Assembly: GCA_049611805.1 (NCBI GenBank)
Contig: JBMZAX010000017.1
Span: 1-42,163 of the forward strand
Length of the DNA stretch: 42,163 bases
Source of the DNA: UBA7378 sp049611805
GTDB taxonomy: Bacteria; Pseudomonadota; Alphaproteobacteria; RS24
Reading direction: 5' to 3'
Part shown: one piece after another, positions 23,330 to 31,340 of the stretch
How the letters are laid out: every line of letters begins with the position of its first letter
Position numbering within the stretch: position 1 is the stretch's first letter
Program-made: the position numbers and the translations under genes
Notes under the pieces: generated by a model
What the model was told of the DNA's origin: nothing
Databases searched by the model: none
The model's input: the letters and a program-made list of their open reading frames with translations, nothing else

Positions 23330-23358
23330 TTGACTTTGCGGGTTAATTTCGCTAAATC
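23330..23358 (+). promoter_or_regulatory. Candidate rpmH promoter
   Basis: TTGACT (23330-23335) is followed after 17 bp by TAAATC (23353-23358), about 45 bp before the rpmH start. The -35 is good; the -10 is weak but typical of the loose alphaproteobacterial consensus. A promoter is expected here because rpmH heads the rnpA-yidC run. Confidence 0.4.
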
Positions 23359-23401
23359 CTGCCCTCGTCGCGCGAAACCACACCCTTTAGGAGTAGATGA
23401 C

Positions 23402-23536
23402 GTGAAAAGAACATTCCAGCCGAGCAATCTGGTGCGCAAACGCCGCCACGGATTTCGCTCACGCATGGCAACCAAGGGTGGTCGTCTCGTATTGGCGCGT
23501 CGGCGCGCGCGCGGGCGCAAGCGCCTTTCAGCTTAA
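23402..23536 (+). CDS. rpmH: 50S ribosomal protein L34
   Basis: A 44-residue, very basic ribosomal protein, starting MKRTFQPSNLVRKRRHGF and continuing through RMATKGGRLVLARRR to GRKRLSA, the full usual L34 length and sequence. It is initiated at GTG with an AGGAG Shine-Dalgarno eight bases upstream (23389-23393). It is followed after nine bases by rnpA, the almost universal neighbour. It is too short for many gene finders but unmistakable. Confidence 0.98.
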   Translation: MKRTFQPSNLVRKRRHGFRSRMATKGGRLVLARRRARGRKRLSA

Positions 23537-23545
23537 TTCAGGCTT

Positions 23546-23971
23546 ATGACACCCGACCGGCCAGCGCTTCATACGCTGCGAGTCAGGCGGGAGTTTCTGG
23601 CTGTCGCAAAAGGCGACAAGCAGGTGCGGCGCGGATTGGTTTTGCAGGCGCGTTCGCGCCGGCCCGATACCGATACCGATGCCGACATTGATGCCGCCGC
23701 GATAAGATTTGGCCTGACAGCAACCAAAAAAATCGGCAATGCCGTGATACGCAATCGCACCCGCCGTCGGCTGCGGGTGCTGGCACATGAAATTTTATCT
23801 GCCCATGGGCAACCCGGTTATGATTATGTACTGATCGGGCGCGCCGCCACCAAGCACCGGACATGGGACGATTTGCGAACCGATTTGCGCTCGGCGCTGA
23901 AAAAGGTTCACAAGGTTCACAAGATTCACAAGGTTCAAAAGGTTCAAAAGGCCGAAAGCAAAAAGGAGTAA
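23546..23971 (+). CDS. rnpA: Ribonuclease P protein component
   Basis: A 141-residue basic protein that assists the RNase P RNA in removing tRNA 5' leaders. The RNP-family signature is present: FGLTATKKIGNAVIRNRTRRRLRVLAHE, including the RNR motif, and an N-terminal LRVRREFLAVAKGDKQVRRGLVLQA. Two low-complexity insertions are unusual: a Thr-Asp/Ala-Asp run (PDTDTDADIDAAA) between strands, and a C-terminal tail of Lys-Val-His / Lys-Val-Gln repeats made by five 9 bp tandem units. The tail ends in the codons that contain the ribosome-binding site of yidC, so the two genes are tightly coupled. Confidence 0.95.
   Translation: MTPDRPALHTLRVRREFLAVAKGDKQVRRGLVLQARSRRPDTDTDADIDAAAIRFGLTATKKIGNAVIRNRTRRRLRVLAHEILSAHGQPGYDYVLIGRAATKHRTWDDLRTDLRSALKKVHKVHKIHKVQKVQKAESKKE
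23903..23947 (+). repeat. Five 9 bp tandem repeats at the 3' end of rnpA
   Basis: The unit AAGGTTCAC or AAGATTCAC/AAGGTTCAA occurs five times in a row (23903, 23912, 23921, 23930, 23939), with a degenerate sixth after it. Each unit encodes K-(V/I)-(H/Q), forming a basic C-terminal tail on the RNase P protein. It is in frame and sits 28 bp before the yidC start. Confidence 0.95.
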
Positions 23972-23974
23972 GCT

Positions 23975-25825
23975 GTGCAGGACAATAACAGTAATTTTCT
24001 GATGGCCGTTGTTTTAAGCCTCGGTGTTTTGCTGGGCTGGCAGTTTTTTGTCGTCGAGCCCCGTCTGGCCGAAGAACGCGCCCGCCAGCTTGCCGCGGCG
24101 GAAGAAATCGCCGCCTTTGCCGAAAATCAAGGCACCGGCGCCCCATCCGACAATGCGCTTCGCGCGCCCGATGTCACGGGGGCACCCGCACCCGCCGGCG
24201 CGGCGCCCGCGCCTCTCACAAAGCCCGCCGCAAATGACGCCTTTGCCGACAGCCCGCGGCTCAAAATAGAAACCGACCAGCTTTCGGGTTCAATCGCCCT
24301 GATGGGCGCGCGCTTTGACGATTTGATTTTGGCCGATTATGCCGAAAGCCTCGCCGCGGATGCCCCGCGCCAGCGCATATTGCAGCGCGAAAACAAAGCC
24401 GGACACTGGCAGGTACACCATGGCTGGGTCGGGGCGGAGGGTGCCAATGTCACCCTGCCCGGGCCGACCAGCCTGTGGCGCGTGGTGGACGGCACGGTAT
24501 TGACCCCCACCAGCCCGGTAACCATTGCCCACACCACGCCCGAAGGCATTGAATTGCGCCAGCGCATTGAGGTCGATAATGACTTCATGTTCACCATCAC
24601 CCATTCGGCGCGCAACAATACCAAAGCGTCAATGACGCTTTACCCGTTTGCGCAAATTTCGCGCACGGGCCGCCCGCAAACCAGCAATCTGTTTATTTTG
24701 CACGAGGGGGCCATCGGGTTTTTTGGCGAAGAAGGGCTGAGTGAGCTTGACTATGACGACCTGATTGATGAGCGGGTCGTTTCAAAACAGGCCGCCACGG
24801 GCTGGCTTGGCATTACCGACAAATATTGGGCAACGGCAATTATCCCGCCGCAGGATGTGAGCTTTTCCGCGCGCTTTACCGGCGACAGCGCCAATGACCG
24901 TGCCGGCGAAGTGTTTCGCGGCGACTATTTGCTGGCCGGGCGCACAATTGCCGCCGGCGACGAAACCACGCTTGTGAGCCGGGTTTTTGCCGGGGCCAAG
25001 CTTGTGGATCTGGTTGACGGCTATGCCGATGAGGGCGTCACCCGCTTTGATTTGCTGATCGATTGGGGCTGGTTTTATTTCCTGACCAAGCCGATGTTCC
25101 GCGCCTTGCAGTTCTTCTATGATCTGGTCGGCAATTACGGTGTCTCCATTCTCATTGTCACCGTGCTTATCAAGGCGGTGTTTTTTCCGCTTGCCAGCCG
25201 GTCCTACGAGACCATGGCGAAAATGAAAAAATTGCAGCCGCGCATGTTGCAAATCCGCGAGCAATATAAAGACGACAAACAGGCCCAACAGCAGGAGCTG
25301 ATGAAAATATACCGCGAGGAAAAACTGAACCCGCTGGCCGGGTGCTTGCCGATTTTGCTGCAAATTCCGGTTTTCTTCGCGCTCTATAAAGTGCTGTTTG
25401 TGACCATTGACATGCGCCACCAGCCGTTTTTCGGCTGGATTACCGATTTGTCGGCCCCCGACCCGACCTCGCTGTTCAATCTGTTCGGCCTGATACCGTG
25501 GGACCCGCCAAGCTTCCTGATGCTCGGCGTCTGGCCGGTGCTGATGGGTGTGACCATGTTCATCCAAATGCAGATGAACCCGCCGCCGCCCGATCCGATT
25601 CAGGCGCGCATGTTCCAAATTCTGCCGATTTTCTTCACCTTTATTCTGGCCGGTTTTCCCGCCGGGCTCGTCATTTACTGGGCGTGGAACAATTTCCTGT
25701 CAATATTGCAACAGGGGCTGATTATGCGCCGCAATGATGTGGAAATTGAATTGCTCGCCAATATCGGCTTTTCGGGTCGGGCGCGGAAACCGTCCGGTGA
25801 CGGCACCGGTGATGGAACAGGCTGA
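23975..25825 (+). CDS. yidC: Membrane protein insertase YidC
   Basis: A 616-residue Gram-negative-type YidC/Oxa1 insertase, which places membrane proteins in the inner membrane alone or with SecYEG. The order is: N-terminal transmembrane helix (NFLMAVVLSLGVLLGWQFFVVEP), an Ala/Pro-rich linker, a large periplasmic beta-sandwich (about 90-360), then the conserved five-helix 60KD-IMP domain (YFLTKPMFRALQFFYDLVGNYGVSILIVTVLIKAVFFPLASRSYETMAKMKKLQPRM, NPLAGCLPILLQIPVFFALYKVLF, FPAGLVIYWAWNNFLSILQQ). It starts at GTG with AAGGAG six bases upstream, inside the rnpA 3' end. The C-terminus GDGTGDGTG comes from a 12 bp duplication (25796-25819) that also forms the start region of engB. Confidence 0.97.
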   Translation: MQDNNSNFLMAVVLSLGVLLGWQFFVVEPRLAEERARQLAAAEEIAAFAENQGTGAPSDNALRAPDVTGAPAPAGAAPAPLTKPAANDAFADSPRLKIETDQLSGSIALMGARFDDLILADYAESLAADAPRQRILQRENKAGHWQVHHGWVGAEGANVTLPGPTSLWRVVDGTVLTPTSPVTIAHTTPEGIELRQRIEVDNDFMFTITHSARNNTKASMTLYPFAQISRTGRPQTSNLFILHEGAIGFFGEEGLSELDYDDLIDERVVSKQAATGWLGITDKYWATAIIPPQDVSFSARFTGDSANDRAGEVFRGDYLLAGRTIAAGDETTLVSRVFAGAKLVDLVDGYADEGVTRFDLLIDWGWFYFLTKPMFRALQFFYDLVGNYGVSILIVTVLIKAVFFPLASRSYETMAKMKKLQPRMLQIREQYKDDKQAQQQELMKIYREEKLNPLAGCLPILLQIPVFFALYKVLFVTIDMRHQPFFGWITDLSAPDPTSLFNLFGLIPWDPPSFLMLGVWPVLMGVTMFIQMQMNPPPPDPIQARMFQILPIFFTFILAGFPAGLVIYWAWNNFLSILQQGLIMRRNDVEIELLANIGFSGRARKPSGDGTGDGTG

Positions 25826-26501
25826 CACGAACAACCTAGCGGCGAGCAGATGGCTGTTTGCCCGCGGATGCGAATTTCGGCTGGGGGTGGTGGATGTCGA
25901 TGCCCTGCCACCGCCGGACAGGCCGGAAGTGGCATTTGCCGGCAGATCTAATGTCGGCAAGTCAAGCCTGCTCAATGCCATTACCGGCCAGAAGGCGCTG
26001 GCGCGCACCTCAAACACGCCGGGGCGCACGCAGGAGCTTAATTTCTTCATGCTCGCGCCGGGCCTTGAGGCGCGGGGTCATGAGGGCGCCGCCTGGCTGG
26101 TCGATTTGCCGGGCTATGGCTATGCCCGCGAAAGCAAAACCAAAATTGCGGCATGGAACAGGCTGCTCGAACAATATTTGCGCGGGCGGCCAAACTTACG
26201 CCGCGTATTTGTGCTGATCGACAGCCGGCACGGTCTGAAAGCCAATGACCTGTCCATGATGGATGATTTTGACCGCACGGCGGTGTCCTATCAGGTAGTG
26301 CTGACGAAATCCGACAAAATCAGCGCCGCCGCACTTGCCGCGGTAACCGAACAAACGCAAACCGCTTTGAGCAAGCGGGTGGCGGCGCATCCTGAAATTC
26401 TTGCAACCTCCAGCGAAAAGGCCGTCGGGATTGATGATGTGCGCGGCGCGATTGCCGGTCTGGTTGAACTCGATGCTTTGGGCTATAACCGCGAGACATA
26501 A
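25812..26501 (+). CDS. engB: Ribosome biogenesis GTPase YihA/YsxC (EngB)
   Basis: A 229-residue TRAFAC GTPase involved in large-subunit ribosome assembly. G motifs are visible: G1 GRSNVGKSS, G2 threonine in TSNTPGRTQELNFF, G3 DLPGYGYA, G4 TKSD, and a G5-like TSSEK. The start is ATG 25812, giving the family's normal N-terminus (the residues before the first strand are short), and it overlaps the last 14 bases of yidC. Longer versions would add a stretch that is out-of-frame yidC. The order yidC-engB-argB is a conserved alphaproteobacterial arrangement. Confidence 0.95.
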   Translation: MEQADTNNLAASRWLFARGCEFRLGVVDVDALPPPDRPEVAFAGRSNVGKSSLLNAITGQKALARTSNTPGRTQELNFFMLAPGLEARGHEGAAWLVDLPGYGYARESKTKIAAWNRLLEQYLRGRPNLRRVFVLIDSRHGLKANDLSMMDDFDRTAVSYQVVLTKSDKISAAALAAVTEQTQTALSKRVAAHPEILATSSEKAVGIDDVRGAIAGLVELDALGYNRET

Positions 26502-26510
26502 TGTTGACTG

Positions 26511-26558
26511 GGTGAATTGAAGACTTGGTGAATTGAAGACTGGGCAAATTGACGAAAT
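26511..26558 (+). repeat. Three 16 bp repeats between engB and argB
   Basis: GGTGAATTGAAGACTT (26511-26526), GGTGAATTGAAGACTG (26527-26542) and a degraded third copy GGCAAATTGACGAAAT (26543-26558). They fill almost all of the 69 bp between the genes. The repeats separate argB from its upstream neighbour and leave it without an obvious ribosome-binding site. Confidence 0.8.
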
Positions 26559-26570
26559 GGCAGATTTCAG

Positions 26571-27509
26571 ATGAGTTCCAAACCGCAGATAAAAAACAGG
26601 GCGAAAAACAAGACAAAAAAACCGGCATCTTCCGATGACTGGATTGCGCAAGCCCATGTGCTGACGGAGGCTCTGCCCTTCATGCAGCGCTATGACCGCA
26701 AAACCGTGGTCATAAAATATGGCGGTCATGCCATGGGCGATGCCGAGCTGGCGGGCCAGTTTGCGCGCGATGTTGTGCTGCTCAAACAATCCGGCGTCAA
26801 TCCGGTTGTTGTGCATGGCGGCGGCCCGCAAATTGCGTCCATGCTCGAACGGCTGAATATTAAAAGCCGTTTCTCCGGTGGTTTGCGGGTGACGGATGCC
26901 GAGACCATTGAGGTTGTGGAAATGGTTCTGGCAGGTGCGATCAACAAGCAGATTGTCACCGCGCTCAATCAGGCCGGGGGCCGCGCGGTCGGGCTGTCGG
27001 GCAAGGATGGTGATCTGATCATTGCCACCAAAACGCGGGCCCGCAAGCGCGCCGCCCAGTCAAATGTCGAAAAAGCGGTCAATCTGGGCTTTGTCGGTAC
27101 GCCGAAGAAAATCAATACGGATATTCTCGACACCATGCTGGCCTCGGACATTATTCCGGTCATTGCGCCCATCGCCACCTCGGAGAAGGGCCAGACCCTG
27201 AACGTCAATGCCGATGTTGCAGCCGGCGCATTGGCCGCCGCGCTGAAGGCGGAGCGTTTGTTAATGCTGACGGATGTAAAGGGCGTGCTGGACGCCAAGG
27301 GCAAAATCATTCCGCGCCTGTCGCAGGCGCGCGCACGCACGCTGATCCGCAATGGCACGGCAAAGGACGGCATGATTCCGAAACTGGAAACGGCCACCGC
27401 CGCGGTTAAAAACGGCGTGAATGCAACCGTCATACTGGATGGCCGCGTACCCCATGCCATTTTGCTCGAACTTTTCACCGAGCTGGGTGCCGGCACATTA
27501 ATCGAATAG
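26571..27509 (+). CDS. argB: Acetylglutamate kinase
   Basis: A 312-residue amino-acid kinase for the second step of arginine synthesis, phosphorylating N-acetylglutamate. Motifs: TVVIKYGGHAMGD (ATP-phosphate binding lysine and glycines), VVVHGGGPQI, the substrate loop SRFSGGLRVTDAET, NVNADVAAGALAAAL, LMLTDVKGVLD, and GTAKDGMIPKLETA. The N-terminal 25 residues are Lys-rich and poorly conserved, as in arginine-inhibitable hexameric forms, which carry an N-terminal helix; that type fits the length here. No strong ribosome-binding site is visible; the region upstream is made of tandem repeats. Confidence 0.96.
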   Translation: MSSKPQIKNRAKNKTKKPASSDDWIAQAHVLTEALPFMQRYDRKTVVIKYGGHAMGDAELAGQFARDVVLLKQSGVNPVVVHGGGPQIASMLERLNIKSRFSGGLRVTDAETIEVVEMVLAGAINKQIVTALNQAGGRAVGLSGKDGDLIIATKTRARKRAAQSNVEKAVNLGFVGTPKKINTDILDTMLASDIIPVIAPIATSEKGQTLNVNADVAAGALAAALKAERLLMLTDVKGVLDAKGKIIPRLSQARARTLIRNGTAKDGMIPKLETATAAVKNGVNATVILDGRVPHAILLELFTELGAGTLIE

Positions 27510-27517
27510 GACGTCAG

Positions 27518-28570
27518 GTGGTATTTCACATCGCCCGAAAATTTGGCTTGATAAGACAACACGCGCCCTGTTCCGGTGTGCGGGCATGTCTGGCGGTGGC
27601 GATAATGTGCTTTGCCTTGTTCACGCCCGCGCCCGCGCAGGCCAAATTGCGGCTGTGCAATGAAACCAGCTATGTGCTTTCCGTTGCAACCGCATTTCAG
27701 CTTGGCTTGGCAAGCAAAAGCGAGGGATGGCAGTCGGTTTTGCCCGGATCGTGCAAAACGGCGCTGAAAAACATTCCCGACGGGGCGGGTGCTTTTGTGC
27801 ATGCGGTTTCGCACAAGGCGCACAGTGCCGACAAGCTGGTGTTTGACGGCAGTGAGCGGTTTTGCATCGGCCCGCGCGGACGCCGCTTCACAATTGAGGG
27901 CCGCCGCGAATGCCGCAAGCGCGGATATGTCTCGGCGAATTTTGCGCCGGTCGACATGGATGCGACACGCCCGACCGTCACCTTCACCGAAGATGACAAT
28001 TTCGGCCGATTGGCGGTGATGGCGGGCATTCAGCGCCTGCTGGGTGATATTGGCTACGAGACGGGCACGATTGACGGGTTTGGCGGGGTGCGCACGCGCG
28101 AGGCAATTTCGGCGTTCAAACTGCGCTACCAGATCAGCGGAAATCCGAGCAAATCGGACCTGCTGAAGAAATTGCTCGACACCACCGCCGAACAATCCGA
28201 AGAGCGCGGGCTGATCTTGTGCAACAAGACCGATTATCTCGTCTGGGCGGCGACCGGCATTGTGCGCGAGGACAATTTTGAAAGCCGCGGCTGGCACCGC
28301 ATTGACGCCAAGGACTGCGCGCAAGTCATTAACAGCGATCTCGATGACAAATATTATTTCTACTATGCCGAAGCGGTGACCGAAACCGGACGCCAAGCCG
28401 TGCGCGCCGGACGGCCGGTTTTATGGCAGGGCGATTTTACCATGTGCACCAAATCCACCCGCTTTGTGATCAATAATCGCGAAGACTGTCAGGCGCGCGG
28501 GCTGGATGCGGCCAAGTTTCGCCGCATCGACACCGGCACGGCGCGCAAATGGCGCGTTAATCTGGACTGA
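27518..28570 (+). CDS. Exported protein with two DUF1036 domains and a peptidoglycan-binding-like domain
   Basis: A 350-residue secreted protein. The signal peptide (ACLAVAIMCFALFTPAPAQA, to about residue 42) is followed by DUF1036 copy one (44-150; cysteines 47, 79, 116, 132), a PG_binding_1-like helical segment (about 168-225: IQRLLGDIGYETGTIDGFGGVRTREAISAFKLRYQ), and DUF1036 copy two (232-345; cysteines 235, 267, 310, 324). Each copy has four cysteines, starting with LCN-(E/K)-T and a 32-residue first gap, so two disulfides per domain are likely in the periplasm. Start GTG (27518) has AGGAC before it. It lies in the argB-to-HAD run with 6-8 bp gaps. DUF1036 has no known function that I can state. 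Confidence 0.8.
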   Translation: MVFHIARKFGLIRQHAPCSGVRACLAVAIMCFALFTPAPAQAKLRLCNETSYVLSVATAFQLGLASKSEGWQSVLPGSCKTALKNIPDGAGAFVHAVSHKAHSADKLVFDGSERFCIGPRGRRFTIEGRRECRKRGYVSANFAPVDMDATRPTVTFTEDDNFGRLAVMAGIQRLLGDIGYETGTIDGFGGVRTREAISAFKLRYQISGNPSKSDLLKKLLDTTAEQSEERGLILCNKTDYLVWAATGIVREDNFESRGWHRIDAKDCAQVINSDLDDKYYFYYAEAVTETGRQAVRAGRPVLWQGDFTMCTKSTRFVINNREDCQARGLDAAKFRRIDTGTARKWRVNLD

Positions 28571-28576
28571 CGGCGC

Positions 28577-29251
28577 ATGGAAAAATTTTCCGACATTGAT
28601 GCCTGGGTTTTCGACCTCGACAATACTTTATATCCGGCGCAGCACAATTTATTCGCACAAGTCGACAAGCGCATGACGGCGTTTATTCAAGACGCGCTGT
28701 CGGTATCGCGCGAGGAAGCCTATCGCCTGCAGAAAGATTATTTGCGCGATTACGGCACCACGCTGGCCGGACTGATGAACCGGCACAATATGGCACCCGA
28801 TGCATTTCTAGATTTCGTGCATGATATTGATGTCAGCGTATTGCCCCCCGACCCTGCCTTGCGCGACATGATCGACGCCCTGCCCGGGCGCAAATTCATT
28901 TTCACAAACGGCACGCAAGACCACGCGACCCGCGTCGCCGCGCGGCTGGGCATTGGCGATCTGTTTCACGATATTTTTGATATTGTCAGCGCAAATTATG
29001 TGCCCAAACCCAATGCGCAAATTTATCCGGACATGCTCGCCCAATTTGGCATCGAAGCCCGGCGCAGTGCGTTTTTCGAAGACATGGCCCGCAACCTGCC
29101 GCCCGCGCGCGCGCTCGGCATGACCACAGTTTTGCTGCGCGAACCCGACACGCCCGATTATGGCGGGCCGGTGGGGGATGAGCATATCGACCATCATGCG
29201 CCCAATGTAAAAGACATTCTCGCGCGCATTCTTGATCATCTGGGCGATTAA
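28577..29251 (+). CDS. HAD-family pyrimidine 5'-nucleotidase
   Basis: A 224-residue HAD hydrolase of the YjjG/SDT1-like type found next to dapD in Alphaproteobacteria. Motif I is FDLDNTLYP (both Asp present), motif II FTNGT, motif III the lysine in VPKPNAQIY, motif IV FFEDMARNLPPAR. The cap domain (about 25-80) is helical. The family removes phosphate from pyrimidine nucleoside monophosphates. It begins six bases after the DUF1036 gene, in the same transcription unit. Confidence 0.9.
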   Translation: MEKFSDIDAWVFDLDNTLYPAQHNLFAQVDKRMTAFIQDALSVSREEAYRLQKDYLRDYGTTLAGLMNRHNMAPDAFLDFVHDIDVSVLPPDPALRDMIDALPGRKFIFTNGTQDHATRVAARLGIGDLFHDIFDIVSANYVPKPNAQIYPDMLAQFGIEARRSAFFEDMARNLPPARALGMTTVLLREPDTPDYGGPVGDEHIDHHAPNVKDILARILDHLGD

Positions 29252-29269
29252 AATCTAATGCGCAATGCG

Positions 29270-29297
29270 TTGACTTGCCGCCTTGGGCTGGTAAGTA
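29270..29297 (+). promoter_or_regulatory. Weak candidate promoter before dapD
   Basis: The 82 bp between the HAD gene and dapD contain TTGACT (29270-29275) followed after 16 bp by TAAGTA (29292-29297). The -35 is good, the -10 poor. A second start for dapDE would be sensible because this is the largest gap in the run. Confidence 0.25.
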
Positions 29298-29333
29298 TCG
29301 CGTGGTAAATTTAGCCAAATTCGGAGCACAGCG

Positions 29334-30161
29334 ATGAAGCTTGAAGAACTGGAAAACACAATCGACGCCGCATTTGAAGATGCCGGTGCGCTGACGCCCG
29401 ACACGCAAGGCGATATTCGCGACGCGGTCGACACCGCGCTTGACCTGCTGGATGCGGGCACGGTGCGCGTGGCCGAAAAAACCGGTGATGACTGGCACGT
29501 CAATCAATGGCTCAAAAAGGCCGTTTTATTGTCGTTCCGGCTGAACGCCATGACCACCATCTCCGCAGGCCCGAATGATGCAAGCTGGTGGGACAAAGTG
29601 CCGTCCAAATTTGAAGGCTGGGACAGCGCGCGCTTTACCGAGGCCGGGTTTCGCGCCGTGCCGAATTGCGTGGTGCGCCGCTCGGCCTATATCGCGCCGG
29701 GCGTGGTTTTGATGCCGAGTTTTGTTAATCTGGGCGCCTATGTCGACAGCGGCACCATGGTCGATACATGGGCGACCGTCGGCTCATGCGCGCAAATCGG
29801 CAAAAATGTCCATATTTCGGGCGGGGCCGGTATTGGCGGCGTGCTGGAACCTTTGCAGGCCAATCCGGTGATTGTGGAAGATGGCTGCTTTATCGGCGCG
29901 CGCTCCGAGGTTGCCGAAGGCGTGATTGTGCGCGAGGGCGCGGTTTTGTCGATGGGGGTTTTCATCACCTCTTCAACAAAAATTGTCGACCGCGCGACGG
30001 GCGAAATTCACCGCGGCGAAGTGCCGGCCTATTCGGTTGTGGTGCCCGGCTCATTGCCCGGCGGCCCCGACCGGCCTGCGCTGTCTTGCGCCGTTATCGT
30101 CAAAACCGTCGATGCGCAGACACGCGCAAAAACCTCCGTCAACGATCTTTTGCGGGACTGA
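29334..30161 (+). CDS. dapD: 2,3,4,5-tetrahydropyridine-2,6-dicarboxylate N-succinyltransferase
   Basis: A 275-residue succinyltransferase of the lysine/diaminopimelate pathway, using succinyl-CoA to open tetrahydrodipicolinate. The N-terminal helical domain (1-100, with FRLNAMTTISAGPNDASWWDKVPSKF) is followed by a left-handed parallel beta-helix of hexapeptide repeats (YIAPGVVLMPSFVNLGAYVDSGTMVDTWATVGSCAQIG, then ISGGAGIGGVLEPLQANPVIVEDGCFIGARSEV). The C-terminal extension has GSLPG and the DLLRD end. Length is as expected. GGAG (29322-29325) sets the start. The next gene, dapE, begins one base after its stop. Confidence 0.98.
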   Translation: MKLEELENTIDAAFEDAGALTPDTQGDIRDAVDTALDLLDAGTVRVAEKTGDDWHVNQWLKKAVLLSFRLNAMTTISAGPNDASWWDKVPSKFEGWDSARFTEAGFRAVPNCVVRRSAYIAPGVVLMPSFVNLGAYVDSGTMVDTWATVGSCAQIGKNVHISGGAGIGGVLEPLQANPVIVEDGCFIGARSEVAEGVIVREGAVLSMGVFITSSTKIVDRATGEIHRGEVPAYSVVVPGSLPGGPDRPALSCAVIVKTVDAQTRAKTSVNDLLRD

Positions 30162-30162
30162 T

Positions 30163-31311
30163 ATGACGCTCGACCCTGTCCAGCTTGCCGCCGACCTCAT
30201 CCGGTGCCCGTCCATCACCCCGGAAGATGCCGGCGCGCTCGACGTGCTGCAAAGCGCACTGGAAGCTCTGGGCTTTACCTGCACGCGCCTGCCCTTTGAA
30301 GAAGACGGCACCGCGCCGGTTGACAATCTTTACGCGCGGCTGGGCGAGGCGGCTCCGAATTTCTGCTTTGCCGGCCATACGGATGTTGTGCCCGTCGGGG
30401 CGCAAGGAGACTGGCAGGTCGACCCGTTTGCCGGCACGCAAAAAGACGGGTTTTTATGGGGGCGCGGCGCGGCCGATATGAAAGGCGCGATTGCGGCTTT
30501 TGTCAGTGCGGTGAGCGCGCATCTTGAAGGCGGGCGCAAAATAAACGGCTCGATCAGCCTGCTGATTACGGGCGATGAAGAAGGCCCGTCCATTAACGGC
30601 ACGCGAAAAATGCTCGACTGGTTGAACGCGCGCGGTGAAGTCATCGATGATTGCGTCGTCGGCGAGCCGACCAATCCCGACCGGCTTGGCGACATGATCA
30701 AAATCGGGCGGCGCGGCAGCGTCAACGGCATCATTACCGTAAACGGCGCGCAAGGCCATGTGGCCTACCCGCATCTCGCCGCCAATCCGGTGCCGCAACT
30801 GGCCGCCATGGTCAATCATTTGTCGCAATCAACGCTTGATGCCGGCACCGAGCATTTTCAGCCTTCCAATCTGGAAATCACCAGCTTCGATGTCGGCAAT
30901 GCGACCACCAATGTCATTCCGGCGCAGGCCAAAGCGCGCTTCAATATCAGATATAATGACAGCTGGCAGGCCGATACCATTACGGACTGGATAGGCGCGC
31001 GGCTGGATGAAAGCGCCGGTGAGAGCGGTTATGAGCTTGAACTTGAGCATACCGGCGATTGTTTTCTGACCGCGCCCAACAGCTTCGTCGAAAGCCTGAG
31101 CGCCGCCGTGCAGTCGGTGACGGGCAAACAGCCCGAATTGTCGACAAGCGGCGGCACGTCGGATGCCCGCTTTATCAAGGATGCCGCGCGGGTGGTTGAA
31201 TTTGGCCTCGTCGGCAAGACCATGCACAAGGTCGATGAGCGCGTGCGGCTGGACGACATCAGGCAACTTGCCGAGATTTATACGCGCCTGCTGGACGCCT
31301 ATTTTTCCTGA
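30163..31311 (+). CDS. dapE: Succinyl-diaminopimelate desuccinylase
   Basis: A 382-residue M20 dizinc peptidase that removes succinate from N-succinyl-LL-diaminopimelate. Zinc ligands are in FAGHTDVVPVG, WGRGAADMKGAIAAF, ITGDEEGPSINGT (catalytic Glu) and VGEPTNPDRLGDMIKIGRRG. The dimerisation lid is in the middle, and C-terminal TSGGTSDARFIKD and NTMHKVDE-type (KTMHKVDERV) residues complete the site. I chose the ATG at 30163 because it gives the family length and follows the dapD stop by one base; the frame is open far upstream inside dapD. Its last codons lie in a tandem repeat shared with the convergent truA gene. Confidence 0.97.
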   Translation: MTLDPVQLAADLIRCPSITPEDAGALDVLQSALEALGFTCTRLPFEEDGTAPVDNLYARLGEAAPNFCFAGHTDVVPVGAQGDWQVDPFAGTQKDGFLWGRGAADMKGAIAAFVSAVSAHLEGGRKINGSISLLITGDEEGPSINGTRKMLDWLNARGEVIDDCVVGEPTNPDRLGDMIKIGRRGSVNGIITVNGAQGHVAYPHLAANPVPQLAAMVNHLSQSTLDAGTEHFQPSNLEITSFDVGNATTNVIPAQAKARFNIRYNDSWQADTITDWIGARLDESAGESGYELELEHTGDCFLTAPNSFVESLSAAVQSVTGKQPELSTSGGTSDARFIKDAARVVEFGLVGKTMHKVDERVRLDDIRQLAEIYTRLLDAYFS

Positions 31312-31340
31312 GACTTATTTTCCTGACGCCTGTTTTTCAG
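31294..31340. repeat. Three 15-16 bp repeats spanning the convergent ends of dapE and truA
   Basis: GACGCCTATTTTTCCT (31294-31309), GAGACTTATTTTCCT (31310-31324) and GACGCCTGTTTTTCAG (31325-31340). The first copy encodes the dapE C-terminus, the second holds the dapE stop and the complement of the truA stop, and the third encodes the truA C-terminus. Confidence 0.75.

Noticed and set aside
22546..23520. Longer VTT protein starting at 23520
   Set aside because: The extra 82 codons run antisense through rpmH and are Arg-rich; the ATG at 23274 starts a normal N-terminus.
26969..28396. 475-codon minus-strand frame opposite argB and the DUF1036 gene
   Set aside because: It spans two clear sense genes with strong motifs and has none itself.
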